Part shown: positions 1 to 6,295 of the stretch, piece by piece
How the letters are laid out: each line of letters begins with the position of its first letter
Numbering within the stretch: the stretch's first letter is position 1
NCBI GenBank assembly: GCA_017476705.1
Contig: JAFUZI010000034.1
Location: 1-7,629, forward strand
Length of the DNA stretch: 7,629 bases
From: Bacilli bacterium
GTDB lineage: Bacteria; Bacillota_I; Bacilli_A; RF39; UBA660
Reading direction: 5' to 3'
Position numbers and translations under genes: made by a program
The notes under the pieces: generated by a model
The model's database searches: none
What the model saw: the letters and a program-made list of their open reading frames with translations, nothing else
Told to the model about the DNA's origin: nothing

Positions 1-366
1 CAATAATTGCTGGAATAATAGAAAAAACTAAAAGATCAGCTGCATATAGAAGTGTAGAAGGATATGTAGAAGCAGCTAATAATGCAGCAGTGTTATATGA
101 CCTAGATAATAATAAAGGTATAAATGTAACTGAGGCTAAACATACATTTACAAGTAATGTAGATACTGATGCATTTAGTAAAATAAAAGCCAAAGGAACA
201 CTACCAACATATTCATACTTAGACTTTGACATTAATAAAAAAGTAGTAACAGAAGGACACTTCTGTATAAATGGATACAGTGTATTATATAGTGATGGAA
301 CAGCCAAAGCATCAGAAACTAAATATTGTGAAGAAGATAATACTGGTAGTGGCTCTAATAGTGAAA
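1..366 (+). repeat. Long direct repeat, copy 1 (conserved prepilin N-module)
   Basis: Bases 1-360 align without gaps to 1102-1461 with 23 mismatches by hand count (about 94% identity). Most mismatches are synonymous; the amino-acid changes are few (T/I, V/L, DA/ED, D/E). Identity ends abruptly in the linker codons around 366. The copy probably extends upstream of the window. The pattern suggests recent duplication or gene conversion of the module. Confidence 0.9.
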
Positions 367-932
367 ATGGTTCTCAAAATGAGTCTGATGGTACTATGTC
401 TAAAGTAAAATATAATCCAGATGATGATTATTTATATGGCTTTACTAATGGAGAATGGAAAAAATCAGCGGTTAGATTATATCTAAAAGGTGATAATTTA
501 TTTGCTGGTGGTAGTTATTCAGTTGCATGGGATACTAACCCTAGTAATTGGTGGTATCAAGATGGAAATGCAGGTGGCTCATGGGGTATTAATTCAAGTG
601 GCGTTTTAATTGGCTGGTCTCCATCTAGTTTAGCGACAGGTAAAACTGGTGGATGTACAATAGGTACTAGCCAAAAAATTGATTTATCTAAGTATAATCA
701 TGCTAAAGTATTACTTGAGGATGATACTGAAAAAACTCTTGATATATCTGCTTTAAATGGTGAAATGTATGCTGTACTTATTGCTTATAAATGGGGAAGC
801 TCAAATGATCATTCATATGCTATTGGATTTGTTTCTTCAAAAAAAGATTTTCCTGCTAATGATAATGTTCTTTTGTTGCAAAGAACAAGTACAAGAACTT
901 ATATAGGAATCAAAGCCATTTGGTTAGAATGA
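1..932 (+). CDS. Prepilin-like surface protein, 5' end cut off by window (variable C-terminal domain A)
   Basis: The reading frame is open from base 3 (bases 1-2 finish a Pro codon) to TGA at 930-932, giving 309 visible residues. Alignment with the paralogue at 1023 shows that only about 27 residues are missing: the prepilin leader and most of the hydrophobic helix. A GTG at base 90 is an internal Val codon, not the start. The first 120 or so residues match the paralogue almost exactly and include two cysteines (GHFC and KYCEE). They end in a Gly/Ser/Asn-rich linker (GSGSNSENGSQNES). After the linker comes a domain of about 180 residues unlike the paralogue in detail but sharing its outline: DDYLY..EWKK near the start, an aromatic/Gly/Asn-rich middle, a KIDLSKY-type strand and a final hydrophobic strand. 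I infer a beta-sandwich binding domain resembling modules of phage tail or adhesin proteins, displayed on a pilin-type stalk. No enzyme motif is visible. Confidence 0.85.
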   Translation, partial: IIAGIIEKTKRSAAYRSVEGYVEAANNAAVLYDLDNNKGINVTEAKHTFTSNVDTDAFSKIKAKGTLPTYSYLDFDINKKVVTEGHFCINGYSVLYSDGTAKASETKYCEEDNTGSGSNSENGSQNESDGTMSKVKYNPDDDYLYGFTNGEWKKSAVRLYLKGDNLFAGGSYSVAWDTNPSNWWYQDGNAGGSWGINSSGVLIGWSPSSLATGKTGGCTIGTSQKIDLSKYNHAKVLLEDDTEKTLDISALNGEMYAVLIAYKWGSSNDHSYAIGFVSSKKDFPANDNVLLLQRTSTRTYIGIKAIWLE

Positions 933-936
933 TATT

Positions 937-966
937 AAAAGACTTTGTAAATAAGTCTTTTTTTTT
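937..966 (+). terminator. Rho-independent terminator after first prepilin gene
   Basis: A perfect 9-bp stem (AAAAGACTT at 937-945 with AAGTCTTTT at 953-961) encloses a 7-nt loop and runs into a T tract that continues to 966. It starts four bases after the stop codon and ends one base before the -35 box of the next gene, so it insulates the two prepilin genes. Confidence 0.9.
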
Positions 967-967
967 G

Positions 968-997
968 TTGACTAAAATGCCCGGGGGGGGGTATAAT
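968..997 (+). promoter_or_regulatory. Sigma-A promoter with poly-G spacer (candidate phase-variable promoter)
   Basis: TTGACT (968-973, 5/6 to consensus) and TATAAT (992-997, perfect) are separated by 18 bp, whose last nine bases are all G (983-991) preceded by CCC. Slipped-strand loss of one G would give the optimal 17-bp spacer and gain of one would give 19, so expression should vary with tract length. The -10 is 26 bp from the ATG, and the only gene it can drive is the prepilin at 1023. Confidence 0.88.
983..991 (+). repeat. Homopolymeric G9 tract
   Basis: Nine consecutive G residues sit in a region otherwise dominated by A and T. No other G or C run of comparable length is seen in the window. 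It lies wholly inside the spacer between -35 and -10, abutting the -10 hexamer. Confidence 0.95.
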
Positions 998-1022
998 TTA
1001 AATAGAATAATAGGAGGTATAT

Positions 1023-2156
1023 ATGAAGAAACGTGGGTTCACTTTAATAGAACTTTTAGCCGTAATAGTAGTACTTGCAGTAGTAGCTTTAATAGCTTTT
1101 CCAATAATTGCTGGAATAATAGAAAAGACTAAAAGGTCAGCGGCATATAGAAGTGTAGAAGGTTATGTAGAGGCCGCTAATAATGCAGCAGTGTTATATG
1201 ACCTAGATAATAATAAAGGTATAAATGTAACTGAGGCTAAACATATATTTACAAGTAATTTAGATACTGAAGATTTTAGTAAAATAAAAGCCAAAGGAAC
1301 ACTTCCTACATATTCATATCTAGACTTTGATATTAATAAAAAAGTAGTAACAGAAGGGCACTTCTGTATAAATGGTTATAGTGTATTATATAGTGAAGGT
1401 ACTGCCAAAGCATCAGAAACTAAATATTGTGAAGAAGATAATACTGGTAGTGGTTCTAATAGTGGAAGTGGTAATGGTGGATCATCAGGTAACATAGATT
1501 CAGCTTTATTAAATGTTAGATATGAAGCTTTAGGAGAAAAAGATGACTATTTATATGTAAAAGTTGATGATGAATGGAAGAAATGGCAAAAGGCTAATTT
1601 AAGATGGGATGGATATATATTTAATGCTGGTAATTATGATCAAGAAAAACTAGGAAATTGGTCAATTGTTTGGGATTCAACTAAAGGTAATAGAGGTGGA
1701 ACAGATAGTCAACCTTCTAATGCATCTAAAAGCTATGGATGGACTGATTTAGCTTATATTTATGGTAGGGTTAGTTGGAATGGTTGGCTTGGAACACACG
1801 GCGCATATCTTATTAAGCAAGAAGCACTACCAAAAGGATTTAAGAAAATAAAAGTTGATTTACAATTTGTTGGTTCAGGCTCTGGATGTGGACAAAACGG
1901 TAGTACAACTGTATGTGCAGTTACTCCAGCATTAACTAATGGTGAAATACGTATATTAAGTTCAAATAATAATGTAAATAGTGTATTAACTTCTAAGACA
2001 TTTCCTGCAAGTAGATCTGTTGTTGAAGTTGATTTAACAGGATATGAAGAACGCGATATTTTCTTGGCTTTCAGATTTACATCTGATACTAGCACTTTAG
2101 TAACAAATTCATCTAACTATATTGAATTACGTGTTCATTCAATTCAAATGCAATAA
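1023..2156 (+). CDS. Prepilin-like surface protein with variable C-terminal domain B
   Basis: This 377-residue protein starts at ATG 1023, 5 bases after a perfect AGGAGG (1012-1017). Residues 1-5 (MKKRG) form a short prepilin leader. Predicted cleavage is at G5/F6 (FTLIE), with the conserved Glu at mature position 5, followed by a hydrophobic helix to about residue 30. This is the type IV pilin/type II pseudopilin signature (class III signal peptide, cut and methylated by a PilD-type peptidase in known systems). Residues 31-141 are the module shared with the upstream gene, with C115 and C136 as a possible disulfide. Residues 142-156 are a Gly/Ser/Asn linker. Residues 157-377 form a Gly/Asn/Trp-rich domain with a C-x8-C pair and a strand pattern ending VDLTGYEERDIFLAF and YIELRVHSI, which I read as a jelly-roll-like binding domain (inference). 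It is monocistronic between its own G-tract promoter and a terminator. Surface adhesin or receptor-binding role is inferred, not shown. Confidence 0.92.
   Translation: MKKRGFTLIELLAVIVVLAVVALIAFPIIAGIIEKTKRSAAYRSVEGYVEAANNAAVLYDLDNNKGINVTEAKHIFTSNLDTEDFSKIKAKGTLPTYSYLDFDINKKVVTEGHFCINGYSVLYSEGTAKASETKYCEEDNTGSGSNSGSGNGGSSGNIDSALLNVRYEALGEKDDYLYVKVDDEWKKWQKANLRWDGYIFNAGNYDQEKLGNWSIVWDSTKGNRGGTDSQPSNASKSYGWTDLAYIYGRVSWNGWLGTHGAYLIKQEALPKGFKKIKVDLQFVGSGSGCGQNGSTTVCAVTPALTNGEIRILSSNNNVNSVLTSKTFPASRSVVEVDLTGYEERDIFLAFRFTSDTSTLVTNSSNYIELRVHSIQMQ
1102..1467 (+). repeat. Long direct repeat, copy 2 (conserved prepilin N-module)
   Basis: This is the partner of bases 1-366, at an offset of 1101 bp. It encodes residues 27 to about 148 of the downstream prepilin. 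The end of similarity falls in the linker, so the repeat boundary is also a protein domain boundary. Confidence 0.9.
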
Positions 2157-2177
2157 ACCTCAATAATGAGGTTTTTT
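2155..2177 (+). terminator. Rho-independent terminator after second prepilin gene
   Basis: The stem AAACCTCA (2155-2162) pairs with TGAGGTTT (2167-2174) around an ATAA loop, followed by a run of six T (2172-2177). The 5' arm overlaps the last two bases of the stop codon. Confidence 0.9.
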
Positions 2178-2199
2178 AAGTGCTTTTTAAAATTTATTG

Positions 2200-2228
2200 T
2201 ATACATATTTTAAAATATATTGTATAAT
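2200..2228 (+). promoter_or_regulatory. Probable promoter of the AAA+ unfoldase gene, with palindrome in spacer
   Basis: A perfect TATAAT (2223-2228) lies 17 bp downstream of a weak -35 (TATACA, 2200-2205). The spacer contains a 14-bp perfect palindrome, ATATTTTAAAATAT (2205-2218), which could be an operator or merely AT-rich sequence. Expected transcription start is near 2235, giving a leader of about 75 nt. Confidence 0.6.
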
Positions 2229-2246
2229 TTAGTTAGTTATTGAATG

Positions 2247-2304
2247 AAGGAGGGGAATCTTACATAATATTGTGTTGGATTCCCTTTTCTTGCATTTTAG
2301 GGGG
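2247..2304 (+). promoter_or_regulatory. Structured 5' leader with alternative hairpins around the ribosome binding site
   Basis: GGGAATC (2253-2259) pairs perfectly with GATTCCC (2278-2284). The helix can extend to 2249/2288 with one A-U and three G-U pairs, and a TTTTCTT run follows. The same CCC arm (2280-2285) can instead pair with the true Shine-Dalgarno AGGGGG (2299-2304; four Watson-Crick and two G-U pairs). The two folds exclude each other. An unused, very strong SD-like AAGGAGG (2247-2253) is buried in the 5' arm. A translational or attenuation switch is inferred; the pairings are read directly. Confidence 0.45.
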
Positions 2305-2311
2305 ATTAAAT

Positions 2312-4312
2312 ATGAATAAAATGTATGGAACAATAATGCAAAGGATTTCTCTTGATGATGAGTTGTTTATTTTTAAACCAATAGATTATCTAGAAGGAGA
2401 ATTATGCGAATTTGATGGTGAAAATCATTTCGTAACAAAAGCAGGTGGTTCTTATTATCTAGCTTCTGATATAAATAGCTTAGATTCACAATTTGATCAT
2501 GTAGTATTAAATATAATCGATGAAGAAGATTTATTAAATAATTATGGTTCAGATTCAATAGATGGAGCTTTATCTAGTTATTTTGAAGAATGTTCAAATA
2601 AAATATATTTTGGAATATGTGATTTTGATTTAGATAAAATTGCTATAATGAATATGGATTTATATGAACTATTAGATAATGTATTTAATAAAAATGATAA
2701 TATAAAAGAAGATATTTCTGGTTGCAATTTTAAAATTAAATATAGTGCTTTAGAACACCTTACTAATCTAAGAGGAGAAGATATAAAAAAGATTTTATGC
2801 AATCTTAAAAATAATGCAGAAAATCACTCATTAAGAGAAAATGATAATGTTATAGCTGATCTAAAATTTATCGAATATAATAAATCTGACAATGATGATA
2901 CTTTAGAAATGTCAAGCGAATATATTAATGAAATGTTTAATACTGTATGTAGCGCAATTAAAAAAATAAATAAATATGATGAATTAAAAGAATATCTTAA
3001 TAAAACAGAAGAATTGTATATAAGTTTTGCAAGTGAATTTATAAATAATGAGCCAAAAGAATTGAATAAAGTATTTTTGAAAATGGCAGAAGCTTTTAAA
3101 GCAATTAGCCTATATCCATCAGCTAAAAAAGTAAAAGAGATGTTTAACAATGTATATGATCAATTAAATGAGGCTAATAAATATGCTGTTTCTATTTATA
3201 AGGAATATGAAAATAAAAAAGAAGATATAGAAAATTCTTCTAAATTAAAAAGAATAAGTTTAAATATTAAAGAAATAAAAGCTAGATTTGATGAAATTAT
3301 AATTGGTCAGGAAGAAGCTAAAAAAGATGTTATTCAAGCAGTATTTATGAATCAAATAATGGATGATAGAGCTAATAAGAATAATTGCTTACTTGTAGGT
3401 CCTACTGGATCAGGTAAAACATTGCTTGCTGAATGTGTTGCTAAAACCTTTGATATGCCAATTGAAATAATTGATACTACACAATTAACAACTCCAGGTT
3501 ATGTTGGTGCAGATATTGAAGATTTTTTAGCGCGCCTACTCGCATCAGCAAAAGGAGACTTAGAAAAAGCAGAAGAAGGTATTGTTGTATTTGATGAAAT
3601 AGATAAAAAAGGATCAACTAGTAATGGAGATGTTGGTGGTAGAGGTGTTTTAAATACATTACTTCCATTTATTGGTGGTACTAAATATGATGTTGTATAT
3701 AATAATAGAAAATATATTTTTGATACATCAAGACTTACAATATTTGCAACAGGAGCATTTACAACAGTTCAAGAAGATATAACTAGAAAGTCAATTGGAT
3801 TTGGTGAAGAATCTAATCAAGAAGATATTAAATATAAAAAACTTACAACTGAAGATTTTGTTAAAAAAGCTAATATGCCTGCTGAATTAATTGGTAGATT
3901 TTCAGTTATTTCACAATTATCAGGTCATAATATAGATTCTTTAAAGAAAATATTAACTTCATCAAAAACAAGTGCATTATTAAGTGAAAAAGAAAAACTA
4001 GAAGCTGTTGGTATAGAACTTTTATGGAACCAAGAGTATTTAGATGCAGCATGTAAAAAAGCACTTACTTTTAAAACAGGAGCTCGTAGTTTGAAAAGAA
4101 CAGTTGAGGAATCTATTAAGGAAGCTAGATGGGAAGCACTTTGTAATTTAGATATTTATAAGAGTATTATTTTAACTGAAAAAACAGTTCAAAATAATTT
4201 AGATGTTATATTAGTTGACAAGTGTGATAATAAGCATAATTTAAAAGATATAATTGAATCTAGTGAAAAGAAAGAATTAGCTGTTCAAAAAGAATTAGTA
4301 TATAAAAAATAA
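2312..4312 (+). CDS. ClpX-like AAA+ unfoldase with an unrecognised N-terminal domain
   Basis: The chosen start, ATG 2312, lies 7 bases after AGGGGG (2299-2304) and gives 666 residues. An in-frame TTG at 2240 lacks a ribosome site and would translate the leader hairpin. Residues from about 335 onward match the ClpX/HslU class of AAA+ ATPases: a GQEEAK helix, Walker A GPTGSGKT (363-370), pore-1 loop GYVG (396-399), Walker B VVFDE (425-429), RKY (466-468) where ClpX has its RKH pore loop, sensor 1 FATGAF (478-483), IGFG (495-498) equivalent to the ClpP-docking IGF loop, an arginine finger in ELIGRF (R529) and sensor 2 TGARSLKR (R592). The core therefore looks active and able to feed a ClpP-type peptidase. 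Canonical ClpX is about 420 residues with a C4 zinc-binding N-domain. Here no Cys-x2-Cys pair exists and residues 1-330 or so are an acidic mixed region followed by a mainly helical one. I infer a specialised substrate- or adaptor-recognition domain. It may be a paralogue of ClpX or its replacement. Confidence 0.85.
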   Translation: MNKMYGTIMQRISLDDELFIFKPIDYLEGELCEFDGENHFVTKAGGSYYLASDINSLDSQFDHVVLNIIDEEDLLNNYGSDSIDGALSSYFEECSNKIYFGICDFDLDKIAIMNMDLYELLDNVFNKNDNIKEDISGCNFKIKYSALEHLTNLRGEDIKKILCNLKNNAENHSLRENDNVIADLKFIEYNKSDNDDTLEMSSEYINEMFNTVCSAIKKINKYDELKEYLNKTEELYISFASEFINNEPKELNKVFLKMAEAFKAISLYPSAKKVKEMFNNVYDQLNEANKYAVSIYKEYENKKEDIENSSKLKRISLNIKEIKARFDEIIIGQEEAKKDVIQAVFMNQIMDDRANKNNCLLVGPTGSGKTLLAECVAKTFDMPIEIIDTTQLTTPGYVGADIEDFLARLLASAKGDLEKAEEGIVVFDEIDKKGSTSNGDVGGRGVLNTLLPFIGGTKYDVVYNNRKYIFDTSRLTIFATGAFTTVQEDITRKSIGFGEESNQEDIKYKKLTTEDFVKKANMPAELIGRFSVISQLSGHNIDSLKKILTSSKTSALLSEKEKLEAVGIELLWNQEYLDAACKKALTFKTGARSLKRTVEESIKEARWEALCNLDIYKSIILTEKTVQNNLDVILVDKCDNKHNLKDIIESSEKKELAVQKELVYKK

Positions 4313-4321
4313 ATTTAATTT

Positions 4322-4353
4322 AAAGATTATAGTAAAATGACTATAATCTTTTT
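4322..4353 (+). terminator. Rho-independent terminator after the AAA+ gene
   Basis: A perfect 12-bp stem, AAAGATTATAGT (4322-4333) with ACTATAATCTTT (4340-4351), closes a 6-nt loop and ends in TTTTT. It begins nine bases after the stop codon and separates the gene from hisS. Confidence 0.9.
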
Positions 4354-4361
4354 ATAATTTA

Positions 4362-4370
4362 TGATAAAAT
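4362..4370 (+). promoter_or_regulatory. Probable extended -10 promoter of hisS
   Basis: TGATAAAAT fits TGn plus a -10 hexamer (5/6). No convincing -35 is visible because the preceding bases belong to the terminator. The position gives a leader of roughly 25 nt. An ATG at 4361 overlaps this element, which argues for the hisS start at 4403. Confidence 0.45.
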
Positions 4371-4402
4371 ATGTATGTAAATTAAATGAATTAGGTGATA
4401 AA

Positions 4403-5683
4403 ATGATACAAAAAGCAAAAGGCACATATGATGTTTTTGGAGAATATGGTAAAAAAATTAAAGAATTAGAAAAAATTATGAATTCTTTAATGGAAAAATA
4501 TAACTATGAATATATAAGAACTCCACATTTTGAGGCTTCAGAATTATTCCATAGAGGTGTAGGTGAAACTACTGATATTGTATCTAAAGAAACATATGAT
4601 TTTATAGATAGAGGAAATAGAAATATGACACTTCGTCCAGAAGGAACAGCAGGTGTTGCTAGAAGCTATATTGAAAATAAAATGTATGGTGATTCTATAA
4701 ATCCTAGAAAACTTTGGTATTATGGCCCAATGTATAGATATGAACGTCCTCAATCAGGAAGATTTAGAGAATTCTATCAATTTGGTGTTGAAGTATTTGG
4801 AACTAACTCTCCTATGATGGATGCTGAGGTTATATCTATACCAGTTAATTTTTATAAAATATTAGGTTTGAAAGGTATAAAGGTAAATATTAATACATTA
4901 GGTGATAAAGAGTCACGTGAGGCATATAGAAAAGCACTTCTTGAATATTTTAAACCTCATTTAAATACATTGTGTGAAGACTGTAGGTCAAGATATGAGA
5001 AAAATCCACTTCGTATACTAGATTGTAAAGTAGATGCTGATAAGGATATTATGAAAAATGCACCTAAAATAATTGATTATTTAAATGATGATTCAAAGAG
5101 TCATTTTGAAAGTGTAAAAAAATATCTTGAAGTTTTAGGTATAGAATATACAGTAAATCCTAACCTTGTTAGAGGACTTGACTATTATACACATACAGTA
5201 TTTGAAGTAGAAGCAAGTGTTGAGGGCTTTGGTAGTCAAAATGTTTTATGTGGTGGTGGAAGATATGACCATTTAGTAGAAATGGTAGGAGGTCCATCTA
5301 CACCAGGTGTTGGATTCGCTATGGGAATTGAAAGACTAATGACAGCTCTAGATTATGAAAAAATTAGTTTACTTGATCATGAACACTTAGATTGTTATAT
5401 TATTCCAATCGATACAACTGATTATAGTATGGCATTAATGCAAGATTTAAGATTAAATGGTTTTAGTGTAGATATGGATTTTATGAATAGAAAAATTGCT
5501 AATAACTTTAAACAAGCAGATAGATTAAATGCAAGATTTGTAATAATTATAGGTGAAGATGAAGTAAAAAATAATGTTTTAACTATAAAAGATAATCATA
5601 CCAAAGAAGAATTTAAAGTACCAGTACTTGATATGATTGAATTTTTAGATGAAAAATTAGATGATTGTGGTTGCGATAACTAG
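4403..5683 (+). CDS. hisS: Histidyl-tRNA synthetase
   Basis: This cytoplasmic class II aminoacyl-tRNA synthetase charges tRNA-His with histidine using ATP. The ATG at 4403 follows AGGTGA (4393-4398) and gives 426 residues, the normal family length, with the usual N-terminus (KAKGTYDVFGEY). An in-frame ATG at 4361 would add 14 residues unlike the family. Motif 2 begins at GPMYRYERPQSGRF (108-121), with R112 as the ATP-binding arginine. The HisRS-specific loop RGLDYYTHTVFE (257-268) contains the catalytic arginine R257. Motif 3 is GVGFAMGIER (302-311). Residues from about 330 onward form the anticodon-binding domain. The leader of about 90 bp is too short for a T-box and is mostly terminator. 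The usual bacterial neighbour aspS is absent; a small membrane protein gene follows after 41 bp. Confidence 0.97.
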   Translation: MIQKAKGTYDVFGEYGKKIKELEKIMNSLMEKYNYEYIRTPHFEASELFHRGVGETTDIVSKETYDFIDRGNRNMTLRPEGTAGVARSYIENKMYGDSINPRKLWYYGPMYRYERPQSGRFREFYQFGVEVFGTNSPMMDAEVISIPVNFYKILGLKGIKVNINTLGDKESREAYRKALLEYFKPHLNTLCEDCRSRYEKNPLRILDCKVDADKDIMKNAPKIIDYLNDDSKSHFESVKKYLEVLGIEYTVNPNLVRGLDYYTHTVFEVEASVEGFGSQNVLCGGGRYDHLVEMVGGPSTPGVGFAMGIERLMTALDYEKISLLDHEHLDCYIIPIDTTDYSMALMQDLRLNGFSVDMDFMNRKIANNFKQADRLNARFVIIIGEDEVKNNVLTIKDNHTKEEFKVPVLDMIEFLDEKLDDCGCDN

Positions 5684-5699
5684 TAAAATAGTTTATACT
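5671..5699 (+). promoter_or_regulatory. Possible internal promoter at the end of hisS
   Basis: TTGCGA (5671-5676) and TATACT (5694-5699) are separated by exactly 17 bp. The -35 lies in the last codons of hisS. It could give the small membrane protein gene its own transcription, alongside readthrough from hisS since no terminator intervenes. Confidence 0.45.
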
Positions 5700-5724
5700 T
5701 AAAAATAGAAATGGAGTAGAAAAA

Positions 5725-6165
5725 ATGGATGAATTATTTAAACAAATTATAATGGGAGAAAAAGAATTAAAAGAGTTAGATAATAGTCATGCTAACATGA
5801 GTAAAAAAGTACAAAACACTAATGAGGTTGCTAAATACTTTTTAAAATTATCTAGAAAGAATTTTAAAGATGAAAAAATAAAGAAAAGAGAATTAAAAAA
5901 ATTATTATGTGTTTATAACTCTTTAATAAAAGAAAATAAAACAATAAAAAAATTTATTAATTCAAAAGATGATAATAAAGATTTACTTAAGGATGCAGAG
6001 CATGTTATTAAATTGTTTGTTGATGACTTTACAAGTTCAAAAAAACAACAATTAGATTTAACTAAAGAAGTACATGTTAAAGGTTATATTGAATTGCTTT
6101 TACTTATGCTAATAACTGTTTTTGTAAGTATTGCATTTATAGGTAATATATATTTAATGATATAA
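5725..6165 (+). CDS. Small tail-anchored membrane protein of unknown function
   Basis: The protein has 146 residues, with ATG 5725 preceded by GGAG (5713-5716). I do not recognise the family. Residues 1-118 are strongly charged and Lys-rich, with predicted alpha-helix or coiled coil (runs such as KKRELKKLL and LIKENKTIKKF). Residues 120-146 (GYIELLLLMLITVFVSIAF...) form one hydrophobic helix that ends the protein. The N-terminus has no signal sequence, so the likely topology is a cytoplasmic helical domain anchored by a C-terminal membrane helix. There are no catalytic motifs and only one cysteine (C62). It lies 41 bp after hisS without an intervening terminator and may be cotranscribed, though a promoter overlapping the end of hisS is also plausible. 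It is followed by its own terminator. Confidence 0.8.
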   Translation: MDELFKQIIMGEKELKELDNSHANMSKKVQNTNEVAKYFLKLSRKNFKDEKIKKRELKKLLCVYNSLIKENKTIKKFINSKDDNKDLLKDAEHVIKLFVDDFTSSKKQQLDLTKEVHVKGYIELLLLMLITVFVSIAFIGNIYLMI

Positions 6166-6177
6166 TATTGATAATTT

Positions 6178-6213
6178 AAAAACTCTATCATTTTAATATG
6201 GTAGAGTTTTTTT
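6178..6213 (+). terminator. Rho-independent terminator after the small membrane protein gene
   Basis: AAAAACTCTATC (6178-6189) pairs with GGTAGAGTTTTT (6200-6211) through 12 bp with one G-U pair and a 10-nt loop, followed by further T residues to 6213. Confidence 0.9.
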
Positions 6214-6238
6214 ATTGTTAATAAAATGTAAAGAGATA

Positions 6239-6267
6239 TTTAAAAAATAATTATTATTTGTTATACT
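6239..6267 (+). promoter_or_regulatory. Probable extended -10 promoter of the third prepilin gene
   Basis: TGTTATACT (6259-6267) is an extended -10, with a weak TTTAAA -35 (6239-6244) 17 bp upstream. Unlike the promoter at 968, its spacer has no homopolymeric G tract, so this gene is not expected to phase-vary by the same mechanism. It lies 28 bp before the start codon. Confidence 0.55.
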
Positions 6268-6295
6268 TTATATAGTATAGAAAGTAGGTAAAAAT

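Noticed and set aside
920..1132. ORF overlapping the end of gene 1, the poly-G promoter and the start of gene 2
   Set aside because: It reads through the terminator and promoter in a frame unlike any family and is a by-product of the overlapping real features.
2244..2267. Seven-codon leader ORF (MKEGNLT) before the AAA+ gene
   Set aside because: It has no ribosome site upstream, starts only about ten bases after the expected transcription start, and has no regulatory codon run. Kept only as part of the leader.
2240..2311. In-frame TTG start that would add 24 residues to the AAA+ protein
   Set aside because: It has no ribosome binding site at proper distance and would translate the leader hairpin. 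ATG 2312 has AGGGGG 7 bases upstream.
4361..4402. ATG giving a longer hisS N-terminus
   Set aside because: It overlaps the extended -10, lacks a Shine-Dalgarno, and adds 14 residues absent from the HisRS family. ATG 4403 fits.
4313..4402. T-box riboswitch before hisS
   Set aside because: The gap is about 90 bp and is filled by the upstream terminator. It has no room for a specifier stem and I see no T-box core sequence.
1760..4753. Antisense ORFs at 1760-2095, 2373-2558, 2578-2802, 2824-3150 and 4544-4753
   Set aside because: All lie inside well-supported + strand genes and have low-complexity translations, with no promoter or ribosome site evident.
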